Assembly: GCA_029204225.1 (NCBI GenBank)
Contig: CM055113.1
Span: 19,551,798-19,615,797 of the forward strand
Reading direction: 5' to 3'
From: Diphasiastrum complanatum
Lineage: Eukaryota > Streptophyta > Lycopodiopsida > Lycopodiales > Lycopodiaceae
Length of the DNA: 64,000 bases
Of the stretch, positions 24,105 to 34,832 are shown piece by piece. How positions within the stretch are numbered: position 1 is the stretch's first letter; every line of letters begins with the position of its first letter. Below the pieces are notes generated by a model, which was not told the origin of the DNA, made no database searches, and was given only the letters and a program-made list of their open reading frames with translations. A program made the translations under genes and the position numbers.

Positions 24105-26927
24105 ATGTCATCCATGGGTGGATATTTGATGGAACCAAGTGAGAGACTCACTTCCACAAATTATTCCATTTGGAAAGTGAGAATGGAATCACTCCTAGTG
24201 ATCCATGATCTATATGACATAGTTCAAGGAGTAGAGGAAGAGCCTCAAACTCCCCAAGAACAAGCCAAATACAAGAAGAGAGCAAGATTAGCTCTACATT
24301 GCATAAAGTTAAATGTATGCAATGACCTCTTGAAAGAGGTGTCTTCTTGTACCTCATCCAAAGAGGCTTGGGATTCATTAAAGAGCATTTATGAATCCAA
24401 CAATACTTCAAGAATCCTCATGCTAAGAAATCAAGTTTTCCAAAGCATGAAAGGAAGTGGAGAGAGTGGACAAGAGTATGTTCTTAGGATCAAATCTCTT
24501 AACAAGGAGTTAAGTGCAATAGGAGAGAAGATCCAAGATCAAGAACTAGTACAAATCATTTTGAATGGTCTAAGTGATGAGTTTACCAACTTAGTCCAAT
24601 CATTTGCCATTCAAGACTCTCTTCCATCCATTGAAAAGTTGCACAATGTTCTTGTGGCCGAGGAGAGTAGGCTTCTACACCTCAAGACAAGAATGGATAG
24701 CATGTCACTTAATGGAGGAGAGGAGAAAGCTAACTTTACATCTAAAGGCAAGAAAAAGCAAAATCCATTCAAGAAAAATCAAGGCAAGGAGGCCGAGATG
24801 AAGAATGGAGGATCTACCTCCAAAGGCAAAGTGAAGAACAAGGCAAAACTAAAGTGTTTCTTTTGTGGAAAGAAAGGACACTTTGCCTCAGAATGCTACT
24901 TGAAGAAGAATCAACAAGCCAAAGGAGATCAAGGGAACATTGCTCAAGAGGAAGAATATGAGGATGGATTCAACACATCCTTAATGGTTGCATCTACACC
25001 AACTTCAAGTCAAGACACATGGTGGATAGATAGTGGGGCTAGTTCCCACATGTCCTTTAACAAGCATTATTTTTCTACTCTTCTATCTTGTAATGACTCT
25101 AAGAAGTCAATATACACTGCTAGTGATCAAGCATGCAAGATAGATGGCATAGGATCTATACCTCTTTGTTTAGGCACATCTAAAAGGATAGATCTAGATA
25201 ATGTTTTGTATGTTCCTACCATTTCAAGAAACTTGCTTAGTGTAGGACAATTAATGGACAATGGACTAGATGTACATTTCAAGAATGGAGTTTGTTCCAT
25301 CTTGAAAAATGATAAGTGCATAGCTAGTGGCATTAAGCAAGGTAGACTTTTCAAGTTGGATGCTAATGTTGCAAGTGAAAGTGTGAACTTGGCTAGGGAG
25401 GAGCTAACTCAAGTGGAGCTTTGGCATAAGAGATTAGGCCATCCTAATCTTCAATCTATGGAGTCAATGGCAAGCAAGGAACTAGCTCTCGGCCTACCAA
25501 GAGCTTTCAAGAAGTGTGGAAAAATGTGTGAGGCATGTGGCCTTGCAAAGTCACACAAATCTTCTTACAAGAAATCTTCATCAAGATCTCTCTCTCCCTT
25601 GGATCTCATACATTCTGATGTACATAGTTTTTCACATGCAAGTAATGGAGGTGCCTTGATGTATGTAACTTTTATAGATGATTGTACTAGATTCACATGG
25701 ATTGAGTTACTATCAAAGAAAAATCTTGTTTATGAAGCTTTCATTAAGTTCAAGTCTCTAGTAGAGAAACAACTTAGTACTTCTATCAAAGCACTAAGAT
25801 GTGATAATGGAGGAGAGTACACCTCCAATAAAATGAAAGACTTTTGTGAGATCAATGGTATTAAGTTACAATACACTTGTTCCTACACCCCTCAACAAAA
25901 TGGGGTGGCCGAGAGGAAAAATAGGAGTCTATGTGAGTGTGCAAAGTCCTTGAGGCTTGATGCATCACTTCCCATCTCATTTTGGGGAGAAGCCATAACA
26001 TGTGCTAATTATTTGTGTAATAGACTTCCTAGTAGTGCTATAGATGGGATCTCACCTTATCAAGCCTTGTTTGATAAGAAACCCAATGTAAAATATTTTA
26101 AGATCTTTGGATGTACTTGTTATGTACACATTCCTTTGGAGACTAGAAGGAAAGAAGATGCTACCTCCTTCAAAGGAATCTTTGTTGGCTATGGAGAAAA
26201 TAGCAAGGGATATAGGATATATGATCCTACATCCAAGAAAGTAAAGGTAAGCAAGGATGTACTTTTTGATGAGTCACAATTTGCTAAGAGCTTGTCAAAT
26301 GGATCTAACCCATTGTGCATTGAAGATCTTGACAAATCCGAGGAGGATCTTGACAAACCCGAGGAGGATCATGACAAACCCGAGGATGGAGATTTGGATC
26401 CAAGTCAAAAGGGGCCAAGAAGATCATCAAGGAGCAAGGCCGAGCCCTCAAGGCTTACCTATGTGGACAAGGGAAAGCAAAAGGAAGGCTCTACATCTTC
26501 TACCTCTTACTCTTTTTTAGCTACATTGATTGAAGAACCATCATCTTTTGAAGAAGCATGTAAATCTAAAGTTTGGAGAGATGCAATGCAAGTAGAGTAT
26601 GATGCATTAGAAGAAAATCATACTTGGAATCTTGTAAATCTTCCAAGAGGAAAGAAACCACTTGCATGTAAGTGGATTTATAGAATTAAGTACAATCAAG
26701 ATGGATCTATTAGTAAATACAAAGCTAGGCTTGTTGCTAAGGGATTTCTTCAAATAAAAGGATTGGATTATGAAGAAACATTTGCACCTGTAGCTAAGCT
26801 TGTAACTATTAGATTAATCATTTGCATTGCTACTTTGTTCAAATGGGATCTCTACCAAATGGATGTGACAAATGCCTTCTTGAATGGCTTCTTAGAAGAG
26901 GAAATCTACATGATGCAACCCGAGGGC
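24105..26927 (+). CDS. C gag-pol, N-terminal part (gag, PR, INT, RT start)
   Basis: The ATG at 24105 starts MSSMGGYLMEPSERLTS, the usual copia gag N-terminus. Gag (UBN2 region) covers roughly residues 50-190. The knuckle is C251-X2-C254-X4-H259-X4-C264. The protease motif WWIDSGASSHM lies near 305. Integrase has WHKRLGH near 438, HSDVH near 504, CDNGGEY near 565 and VAERKN downstream. The RT start includes GCKWIYR-like [17 protein letters not shown] and DVTNAFLNG. No stop or frameshift is seen in 941 codons. At 26928 the frame enters the LTR of D and stops at 26955-26957. The remainder is at 32794-33951 in the same frame. As it stands the element can make at most a truncated polyprotein lacking YVDD and RNase H. 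Confidence 0.95.
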
Positions 26928-27130
26928 TGTGAAAAACTCAGATCCAAAAGATGCTAAAGTTTCATAAAGATCTTGGCCATGGAAGTTATGCACATCTAGA
27001 TTGAAAAAATGATAGAAATTGTGATGTTAAGCATACTAAACATCAACTAAACATCAAGATCTGATCATAAGCTTCCACAAACAGAAACTTGCTGTCCCTG
27101 TCCGTACTTCAGAGCCTACAACCTGCATTT

Positions 27131-27140
27131 CACACGTGTG
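27131..27140. promoter_or_regulatory. G-box palindrome in D LTR
   Basis: CACACGTGTG within TTTCACACGTGTGAAG, about 30 bp after GTCCGTACTT on the plus strand. An identical copy lies at 32339-32348 in the other LTR. Confidence 0.55.
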
Positions 27141-27287
27141 AAGCCATAGCAACAAAGAAATCACAATTCTAGTGGCTAGAATGCAAGATATGAACAAAAA
27201 AGTGAGAGAGAAGAAGATGGATCTTCAAAGAGCATAACATTCATTCAATAGAATGAAAATGAGATGTGTACATACTCGTGGAGATGG

Positions 27288-27297
27288 CTATTTATAG
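27288..27297 (-). promoter_or_regulatory. TATA box in D 3' LTR
   Basis: CTATAAATAG on the minus strand, in the element's orientation; the copy in the 5' LTR is at 32496-32505, where it would drive gag-pol. Confidence 0.5.
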
Positions 27298-27575
27298 CAG
27301 CCATAGTGCCTCTTGGCCACTTGTCTTATGATAGGCTAAAATTGGGGTCCAATAGGATTCACCCATATACCTAGAAATTTGGTCAAATAGGAATGCACCA
27401 AATTATGAGCCAATAGAAGAGCTCCACACTCGACCTCCTCTAATTAATGTGACCTCAAAAGTAGTGTACACATACTTTGGGCCTCTACATACATGTATGA
27501 ACCTATCTCTAACTTTTATTTGGCCATAGGCCTACAAAATCTCAAGTTAGGAAAATACTACTAGTTGACAATTTT

Positions 27576-30500
27576 TCACACTCCCTCTTCAACTAGTTTT
27601 AGCATAGATTTAGAAAGTACACCAAGACTTGTTCTATGCTTGAAAAATAAGTCCTTTCCCAATGCTTTGGTAAAGATATCAGCCACACATTCCTTTGATG
27701 GGACATGTTCAAGCTTGATCTCTTTTGCCAACACTTGTTCTCTCACAAAATGGTAAGCCACCTCGATATGTTTGCTCCTTGCATGGAAAACCGGATTGCT
27801 TGCTAGACTTTGGGCTGAAAGGTTGTCACAAAAGATGATTGGACTCTCTGAAAAATCCAGCAAGTGAAGCTCCATAATCATCCTCTTGATCCACACCATC
27901 TCCTTTGTGCATGATGTCAAAGCTTTGTACTCGGCCTCACTAGAAGAAAGTGATATAGTTGCTTGTTTCTTCGACATCCATGAGATAGCTCCATCACCTA
28001 TGAAAATAGCATGTGCATTTATGGATTTTCTATCCATAAGGTCTCTTGCAAAATCTGAATCTGAAAAACCAAATAAGTTAGGTGATGATCCTCTATAAAC
28101 AATGCCAAAATCTTTTGTTCCCGAGATGTATCTCAAGATCCTCTTTCCTAGTTTCCAATGTTCTATGCTAGGATCTTGCATGAATTGGCTTAATCTACCA
28201 ACACAATAAGATAAATCAGGTCTTGTGATGGTTAGATATATAAGAGAACCTATTAGCTTCCTATAGAGAGTAATGTCCTCGAAGGATCTTTCATTACCTC
28301 TTATAGTTAGCTTTACATGTGATTCCATAGGTGTATCAATAGGATTTGCATCTACCATATGAAATCTATTGAGAATAGAAATAGCATACTTCTCTTGTGA
28401 AATAAAAGTGATTTGAGAAGTTCTAATTACTTCTATTCCTAAGATATAGCTCAAAAGACCAAGATCATGCACTTCAAATTCCTTTTTTAGTGCTTTCTTG
28501 ATATCTTCTATATCTTCCTTGTTCCCTCCACTTAAAATAATGTCATCCACATAAATTAGAAGGATTGTAACATCATTAGCACTAATTCTAAAGTAAAGTG
28601 AATGATCATACTCACTCATAGTGAAGTTTTGAGAAAGTAGAAAAGAGTTAAGCCTAGCATACCAACTCCTTGGTGCTTGCTTAAGACCATACAAACTTTT
28701 TTGTAGAAAACACACATGATTAGGCTTGCTATGAGAAACATAGCTCTCGGGTTGCTCCATGTAGACTTCCTCTTCAAGATCACCATTCAAGAAAGCATTA
28801 GAAATGTCTAATTGCCAAAGATCCCATCCATAAAGAGTTGCAAGGGAAATGATTACTCTTATGCTCACCATCTTTGCCACGGGTGCAAAGGTTTCCTCAT
28901 AGTCAATGCCATGCTCTTGAGCATAACCTTTAGCCACCAACCTTGCCTTCAACTTGTTGATAGATCCATCTTGATTTGTCTTTACCTTGAAGATCCATTT
29001 GCATCCAATTGCACTTTTGCCCTTTGGAAGCTCCACCAATCTCCATGTGTTGTTCTTCATAAGTGCTTCAAACTCAAGATCCATTGCTTGGATCCATTCC
29101 TCTTTTTGCCTTGCTTCATCTACACATGAAGGTACATCAAAAGAAGTTAGGAAAGCATAGTTGGATCCATCCACCACTTGCTTACCTTTGCCATCATAAG
29201 TGAGCCTTGAGGGTTTCACTTTATGCCTTGGAGTTCTCCTTGGAATTTGACTTGAAGAGGCTTCTTCAACATCCACATCCAATGTGTCATCAACTCCATT
29301 GTCATCAAGCACATTAGTTGCAACAACACCATCATCACTTGAAACAACTTTTGGAATGTTACTTTCATCAAAAATGACATCCCTACTTGTGAACACTTTC
29401 TTGATTGAAGGAACATAAATCCTATATGCTTTGCTTACTTCACTATAACCAACAAAAATGCCCTTTCTTGAAGATGGATCCTCCTTAGTTTCATCATCAA
29501 GAGTAATGTTGAAGTAGCAAATGCATCCAAAAGTTCTTAGAAACTTGACATTAGGCTTCATACCAAACAAAGCTTCAAAAGGGGTTTTTCCTTCCAATAC
29601 AACACTTGGCCATCTATTGCATAGGAAATTTGCACACAACAAAGCATCACTCCAAAAAGGTTTAGGAAGATTAGCATTCAATCTCATTGCCTTTGCACTC
29701 TCACACAAGGTTCTATTCTTCCTCTCGGCCACTCCATTTTGTTGTGGTGTTCTTGGACATGTGTACTCCCTCTTGATCCCATGCTCATCACAAAAGGCTT
29801 TGAATTTGTTAGAAATGTATTCACCACCATTGTCGCTCCTCAAGCATTTGATTTTGGTTGTAAATTGAGTCTCAATAGCAACTTTGAACTTGACAAACAC
29901 ATCAAACACCTCATCCTTGCTCTTTAGTAGATAAACCCAACAAAATCTACTAAAATCATCAATGAAAGTTACATACATCTTAGCACCTCCATTGCTAATT
30001 GTAGTAACACCATGAATATCCGAATGCAAGAGAGAAAAAGGCATCTTAGATCTAGATATAGATCTAGTATATGGCAATCTATGTGATTTAGACAAAGCAC
30101 ATTCTTCACAAACATGATTCAAGCAAGTAAGAGACTTGGGAAGTCCCCTTACTACCTCCTTTTTGGCTATTACCTCCAAGGCCTTGTAGTTGAGATGTCC
30201 CATCCTTTTATGCCATACCTCTTGAATTGACATTTGTTCATTTGCCATGCATCCAACTTGGTTAGCAACAACACATGCATCAAGCTTGAACAATTTCCCT
30301 TGCCTTTTCCCTTTTGCAATGATACTACACCCCTTTTTGATCAAGCAAGCATCACCATCAAACTCAACTTTGAATCCTTTGTCAAGCATTTGGCTTACAC
30401 TAAGTAAGTTCTTGGTAATGGATGGAATGAGCAAAACATCTTTCAATTCTATATTCCTATTTGTAGAAAGTGAAATAGGAATTGTGCCAATCCCCTTGAT

Positions 30501-31526
30501 TGTACACTCACCATCATTTGCGGTATAGATTACCTTCCTATCACCATCAAATGCTATTAAAGATGAAAAATACTCTTTATGATATGTCATATGAGAAGTG
30601 GCTCCACTATCAATCCACCAAGGATCAATGTCTCCATGATTAGCCAACAAGCAAGATGACATAACAAAAGCATCATTTGAAAGAAGCTCATCCCCACCCT
30701 CATCAATAGTTAGATTGGTTTGCTTTTCCCCTTGATCCCTCTTTTTCTTAAAACAATCACTAGCAAAATGCCCTTTGACTCCACAATAGAAACATTTTAG
30801 CTTAGATCTATCCTTCTTTTTGCCAAAAGTAGAGTGCTCACCTTGGTCTTGCCCTTTAGACCAATTGCTTTTACCTTTGCCCTTGAACTTGCCTTTAGAG
30901 AACATTGCCTCCTCTTCTCCTCCTTGAGATGTAGAAGATGCTCCCACTCTTGTTTGCAACCTGAATTCTTCAGCCAACAAGACCTCTTGCAAGTCTCCAA
31001 CACTTGGTAAACATTTTTGGATAGCATAACTTTGAACAAGATTAGCATGATCATCCAACAAGCCATTGAGAATCACTTGAACAAGCTCCTCATTATTTAT
31101 GCCATCATTAATGCATGCTAACTCATCATTCAATGCTTTAACTCTCAAAACAAAAGCATGTCCATTCTCACTCTTCTTTTGCATACAAGAAAAGATTTGC
31201 CTTCTTAAAGTCAACACTCTAGAAGTAGACTTGGATTCATAAACCTTCTTCAAGGCTTCCCAAGCTTCACTAGATGATGTGCACTTACCAACCTCTTTGA
31301 TAAGCTCATTTGTCACATTCATCTTGATCATGTGAAGGGCTTTCTTTGCCCTCTTGTCATACCTCAATTGTTCTTGAGGTGCCAAAGGTCTCTCCTCCAC
31401 ACCTACAACAATATCCATCAACTCATTCATCTCAAGCAAAGACTCCATCCTTACTTTCCAAGTAGAATAGTTGAGGGAGGTAAGCCTATCATTGCTTTCC
31501 AACATGTAGCCTCCATTTGTAGCCAT
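27576..31526 (-). CDS. D gag-pol polyprotein, 1316 residues, intact
   Basis: A single frame starts at ATG 31526 (MATNGGYMLESNDRL). Gag occupies about residues 1-265, with the knuckle C245-X2-C248-X4-H253-X4-C258. The protease has D306-S307-G308. The integrase zinc module is H439, H444, C473 and C476. The catalytic triad is D503, D565, E601, with 35 residues between the last two as in copia integrases. The RT has D907 (LDISNAFLNG) and Y992-V-D-D995. RNase H has D1156, E1197, D1234 and the KHIEVAYHFVRE tail. No stop or frameshift is present. The stop TGA (27576-27578) is supplied by the first bases of the LTR, so the polypurine tract is inside the coding frame. One oddity is R1161 in FARDLMD, where relatives have FAGD. 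Gag and pol are in one frame, as in many plant copia elements. Confidence 0.97.
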   Translation of the reverse strand: MATNGGYMLESNDRLTSLNYSTWKVRMESLLEMNELMDIVVGVEERPLAPQEQLRYDKRAKKALHMIKMNVTNELIKEVGKCTSSSEAWEALKKVYESKSTSRVLTLRRQIFSCMQKKSENGHAFVLRVKALNDELACINDGINNEELVQVILNGLLDDHANLVQSYAIQKCLPSVGDLQEVLLAEEFRLQTRVGASSTSQGGEEEAMFSKGKFKGKGKSNWSKGQDQGEHSTFGKKKDRSKLKCFYCGVKGHFASDCFKKKRDQGEKQTNLTIDEGGDELLSNDAFVMSSCLLANHGDIDPWWIDSGATSHMTYHKEYFSSLIAFDGDRKVIYTANDGECTIKGIGTIPISLSTNRNIELKDVLLIPSITKNLLSVSQMLDKGFKVEFDGDACLIKKGCSIIAKGKRQGKLFKLDACVVANQVGCMANEQMSIQEVWHKRMGHLNYKALEVIAKKEVVRGLPKSLTCLNHVCEECALSKSHRLPYTRSISRSKMPFSLLHSDIHGVTTISNGGAKMYVTFIDDFSRFCWVYLLKSKDEVFDVFVKFKVAIETQFTTKIKCLRSDNGGEYISNKFKAFCDEHGIKREYTCPRTPQQNGVAERKNRTLCESAKAMRLNANLPKPFWSDALLCANFLCNRWPSVVLEGKTPFEALFGMKPNVKFLRTFGCICYFNITLDDETKEDPSSRKGIFVGYSEVSKAYRIYVPSIKKVFTSRDVIFDESNIPKVVSSDDGVVATNVLDDNGVDDTLDVDVEEASSSQIPRRTPRHKVKPSRLTYDGKGKQVVDGSNYAFLTSFDVPSCVDEARQKEEWIQAMDLEFEALMKNNTWRLVELPKGKSAIGCKWIFKVKTNQDGSINKLKARLVAKGYAQEHGIDYEETFAPVAKMVSIRVIISLATLYGWDLWQLDISNAFLNGDLEEEVYMEQPESYVSHSKPNHVCFLQKSLYGLKQAPRSWYARLNSFLLSQNFTMSEYDHSLYFRISANDVTILLIYVDDIILSGGNKEDIEDIKKALKKEFEVHDLGLLSYILGIEVIRTSQITFISQEKYAISILNRFHMVDANPIDTPMESHVKLTIRGNERSFEDITLYRKLIGSLIYLTITRPDLSYCVGRLSQFMQDPSIEHWKLGKRILRYISGTKDFGIVYRGSSPNLFGFSDSDFARDLMDRKSINAHAIFIGDGAISWMSKKQATISLSSSEAEYKALTSCTKEMVWIKRMIMELHLLDFSESPIIFCDNLSAQSLASNPVFHARSKHIEVAYHFVREQVLAKEIKLEHVPSKECVADIFTKALGKDLFFKHRTSLGVLSKSMLKLVEEGV

Positions 31527-32123
31527 GTTGCAATGATTGATCTCTGATCTTTGACCTGTTCCAATGCACTAAGCACTCTCTTGAATCAACAAATGAAACA
31601 CAAGAAGAAATCACAAAGATTTGGAACCTAAAACCTTACTTTTTCTCTCTTTTCCTCACTTTTTCCTCAATTTTAGCCACTAGTTTTATGATTTCTTGAT
31701 CAAACCAAGACCAAACCTCAATATACTTGCTTTTCCCTCACTCCTAAGATTGAAATACACTCTTGAATCATTCAGCAAACTGAAAATCAGAGGGTTACAT
31801 CAATTTTGAAGTTTTTGACATGAAGAAGCAAGAAATTGAATCAAAAAACTATATGCTAGAATGGAAAACTAATAGGATCTTGTTGGATCTTGCATCTCCC
31901 TCTTTCCAAAACAAATTTTGTCTCCTTATTCTGATAAGTACAGAGGGAATTCGCCCTACTTCAATTGAAATGCATACAAATGATGTTTTGATCACAAAGA
32001 TCCAATTTCTACACATAAATCAACAAGATTTTTAGCTAGAAACTTGATTGGAATGCTACAAAAGCAAACTCGCCCACAAATCTCTTCTAAATCTGGCAAA
32101 ACCTGCACATTTGGCCGCCTAAT
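31527..32123 (-). other. 5' leader of D
   Basis: About 600 bp between primer-binding site and the gag start. It carries no gene; short frames here are chance. It is expected to hold RNA dimerisation and packaging signals, which I cannot identify by eye. Confidence 0.6.
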
Positions 32124-32135
32124 GCTCTGATACCA
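32124..32135 (-). promoter_or_regulatory. Primer-binding site of D
   Basis: GCTCTGATACCA on the plus strand is TGGTATCAGAGC on the minus strand, the classic plant copia tRNA-iMet site, directly abutting the 5' LTR. Confidence 0.92.
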
Positions 32136-32788
32136 TGTGAAAAACTCAGATCCAAAAGATGCTAAAGTTTCATAAAGATCTTGGCCATGGAAGTTATGCA
32201 CATCTAGATTGAAAAAATGATAGAAATTGTGATGTTAAGCATACTAAACATCAACTAAACATCAAGATCTGATCATAAGCTTCCACAAACAGAAACTTGC
32301 TGTCCCTGTCCGTACTTCAGAGCCTACAACCTGCATTTCACACGTGTGAAGCCATAGCAACAAAGAAATCACAATTCTAGTGGCTAGAATGCAAGATATG
32401 AACAAAAAAGTGAGAGAGAAGAAGATGGATCTTCAAAGAGCATAACATTCATTCAATAGAATGAAAATGAGATGTGTACATACTCGTGGAGATGGCTATT
32501 TATAGCAGCCATAGTGCCTCTTGGCCACTTGTCTTATGATAGGCTAAAATTGGGGTCCAATAGGATTCACCCATATACCTAGAAATTTGGTCAAATAGGA
32601 ATGCACCAAATTATGAGCCAATAGAAGAGCTCCACACTCGACCTCCTCTAATTAATGTGACCTCAAAAGTAGTGTACACATACTTTGGGCCTCTACATAC
32701 ATGTATGAACCTATCTCTAACTTTTATTTGGCCATAGGCCTACAAAATCTCAAGTTAGGAAAATACTACTAGTTGACAATTTTTCACA
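32136..32788 (-). repeat. 5' LTR of D (653 bp)
   Basis: I found no difference from 26928-27580 on reading through. It contains the promoter TATA box (32496-32505, minus) and the palindrome at 32339-32348. It is followed by AGGGC, the second copy of the target duplication. Confidence 0.96.
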
Positions 32789-32793
32789 AGGGC

Positions 32794-33951
32794 TTCATCA
32801 AGATTGGTGAGGAGCAAAAGGTGTGCTACTTAAGGAAGAGCCTATATGGCTTGAAGCAAGCACCTAGAGCTTGGTACTCTAGGTTGCATGATTTTCTCTA
32901 TTCCCTTGGCTTTGTACTAAGTGCTTATGAACCTTCTTTATATTTCAAATGTAATGAAGGAAAGATCATCATTTTGGTTCTTTATGTTGATGACATCATT
33001 ATGACAGGAAATGATGATGATGGCATAGGCAAAGTAAAAGTTGACTTATCTAGTGAGTTCAAGATGGTAGATCTAGGCTTCCTAAAGTTTATACTTGGGA
33101 TAGAAGTGTCTAGAAGTAGCAATTGTACTTTCATAAGTCAATCTAAGTATGCTACTTCCATTCTTGAAAGATTTGGTATGAAAGATTGTAAGGGGATTGA
33201 CACCCCTATGGAGCATGTTGTGAAAGCAACTAATGAAGGTGATGAAGCATCCTTTGAGGACATCACTCTCTTTAGGAAGCTTATAGGCTCTCTAATCTAT
33301 TTAACCATCACTAGACCTGACTTAAGTTTTTGTGTAAGCAAGTTGAGTCAAAGTATGCAAGCTCCTTTAATTCATCATTGGAAAAGTGCCAAGAGAGTAC
33401 TTAGATATGTTTCTAGTACTAGATTTTTTGGTATACTTTATGAAGGATCTAACTTGCACTTGAGAGCCTACTCGGATTCAGATTTTGCAGGTGACAAGAT
33501 GGATAGGAAGTCCATTAGTGCATTTGCAACATTTCTTTGTGGAGGAGTGATATCTTGGCTTTCCAAAAAGCAAGATACAATCTCACTATCTTCTTGTGAA
33601 GCCGAGTACAAGGCATTGACTTCAACAACCAAAGAGCTCTTATGGCTAAGAAGACTCTTGATGGAACTACATGTGCTAGAGGCCGAGGAGATCCCTTACA
33701 TATTTTGTGACAATCAAGCTTTTCAACAAATTGCTTCAAATCCTATCTTCCATGCTAGAACAAAGCATATTGAGATAGCTCACCACTTTGTGAGGGAGAA
33801 GGTACAATCCAAGGAAGTGCAACTACATCATGTACCATCATCCGAATGCATAGCTGATATCTTAACCAAACCATTGTCCAAAGATCCATTTTTTAAGTTA
33901 AGATATGCTCTTGGAATTGTAGATAGATGTACACTAGATTTGCCAAGTTAG
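32794..33951 (+). CDS. C gag-pol, C-terminal part (RT, RNase H)
   Basis: It continues the frame cut at 26927. FIKIGEEQKVCYLRKSLYGL is followed by KQAPRAWYSRL, YVDDIIMTG near 32985, TRPDLSFCVSKLSQ, then RNase H with YSDSDFAGDKMDRKS near 33475, SSCEAEYKAL near 33595, FCDNQA near 33705 and KHIEIAHHFVREKV near 33765, ending TKPLSKDPFF and a stop at 33949-33951. There are 385 codons without a break. It has no start of its own; an upstream in-frame ATG at 32773 lies in the D LTR and is not meaningful. The purine tract GAAGTGAGGAGGAG (33951-33964) follows directly. Confidence 0.94.
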   Translation, partial: FIKIGEEQKVCYLRKSLYGLKQAPRAWYSRLHDFLYSLGFVLSAYEPSLYFKCNEGKIIILVLYVDDIIMTGNDDDGIGKVKVDLSSEFKMVDLGFLKFILGIEVSRSSNCTFISQSKYATSILERFGMKDCKGIDTPMEHVVKATNEGDEASFEDITLFRKLIGSLIYLTITRPDLSFCVSKLSQSMQAPLIHHWKSAKRVLRYVSSTRFFGILYEGSNLHLRAYSDSDFAGDKMDRKSISAFATFLCGGVISWLSKKQDTISLSSCEAEYKALTSTTKELLWLRRLLMELHVLEAEEIPYIFCDNQAFQQIASNPIFHARTKHIEIAHHFVREKVQSKEVQLHHVPSSECIADILTKPLSKDPFFKLRYALGIVDRCTLDLPS

Positions 33952-33964
33952 AAGTGAGGAGGAG
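33951..33964 (+). promoter_or_regulatory. Polypurine tract of C
   Basis: GAAGTGAGGAGGAG immediately upstream of the 3' LTR is the expected plus-strand primer. Confidence 0.85.
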
Positions 33965-34827
33965 TGTTGAAAATTGTCACTTCTCACTTGACATTGGTTC
34001 ATGTAAATATTGATCAAACATTAGAATATGTTGATGATATGATTTCACACGTGTGGAGCATGTTCCCATGTGTGAAAGGATGTACTTTTCATGTTTGTAT
34101 ATATCCAAATTGATTTTGTATCATTCTAGTTAGTGTGAACATGAAATGACTAGTTTTTAGTCAAGTTGACTAGTCACCTACAAATTAGCTTTTCCTTGCA
34201 TGTGCATGAGTAAATGCTCCCACATGGCAAGTGGATGTTCACATGTGTGTATAGAGTACTAGAAGATAAGAGTTGACCATTTTCCTTAGATCCTATTTTG
34301 TAGGGAATATTCCTATATTCTAGGAGACTAGCTTTTTGGATTTTAGTCATATTCTAGAAGGTCAACTATTGGATAAGGATCAAGGATGGATCAAATGGAT
34401 AGATATGAGTGATGTGGCACTCTTCACACGTGTGAAGGCCTGCTAGACTGTACCAGACTCATGGATGTACTTGATCCATAAAAGGATCATCATTTTTGCT
34501 AAGAAAATTGATGAGACTTTTGCACTCTACACTTTTGTGAGATTTCTAGTCATTTGTCTTGTGATTTTTATGCATGATTGCTATCTAGTATCATTGTACT
34601 TGTTGTTTCAGGTGCAGTCCGTACAGTGGACAGTACTCCACACGTGTGAAGCCGCTCTCACTAAAAAATGATGTGTTGATCCATTGCTCTTGCTTAAATC
34701 CAAGTGTAGTGAATCTAGATCAAGATCTAATGTGTAGAACTTGATAGATTCATTGATTAAGCAACCAATAACTCTCTATGATTGTAAAGTACAATCATTA
34801 TTGTCCTAAAAACTGTAAAATTTATCA
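33965..34827 (+). repeat. 3' LTR of C (863 bp)
   Basis: Same length as 22647-23509, with one difference seen (A at 34445 versus G at 23127). Followed by ACAAA (34828-34832). Confidence 0.96.
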
Positions 34828-34832
34828 ACAAA

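Larger units (their letters stand above)
26928..27580 (-). repeat. 3' LTR of D (653 bp)
   Basis: Given on the plus strand it runs TGTGAAAAACTC...ACAATTTTTCACA, so both ends are TG...CA and share TGTGAAAAA as an inverted terminus. The minus-strand TATA box is at 27288-27297 and a G-box palindrome at 27131-27140. Three CCAATAG-type phrases (27348, 27383, 27409) echo the minisatellite in the LTR of K. The polypurine tract GAAGAGGGAG lies at 27581-27590 on the minus strand. Confidence 0.96.
26928..32788 (-). mobile_element. Element D: intact, very young copia retrotransposon
   Basis: A 5861-bp element on the minus strand, inserted in the RT region of C. The 653-bp LTRs (26928-27580 and 32136-32788) appear identical base for base. 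The target duplication is AGGGC (26923-26927, 32789-32793). Primer-binding site, leader, one full-length gag-pol frame and polypurine tract are present, so all cis and coding parts needed for autonomous movement appear to be in place. It is transcribed opposite to C and B. Its family is also represented here by relics E and M. Confidence 0.96.
22647..34827 (+). mobile_element. Element C: young copia retrotransposon split by D
   Basis: Direct 863-bp LTRs (22647-23509 and 33965-34827) are flanked by ACAAA on both sides (22642-22646, 34828-34832). Primer-binding site, leader, gag-pol and polypurine tract are all present. It is inserted in the gag of B. Its gag-pol is interrupted only by D (26928-32788); without D the two parts are in the same frame and would total about 1326 codons. 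One LTR difference was found (G at 23127, A at 34445), so the insertion is recent. Confidence 0.95.

Noticed and set aside
29216-31066. Secondary frames on both strands inside 27576-31526
   Set aside because: Shadows of the intact D gag-pol; no independent motif.
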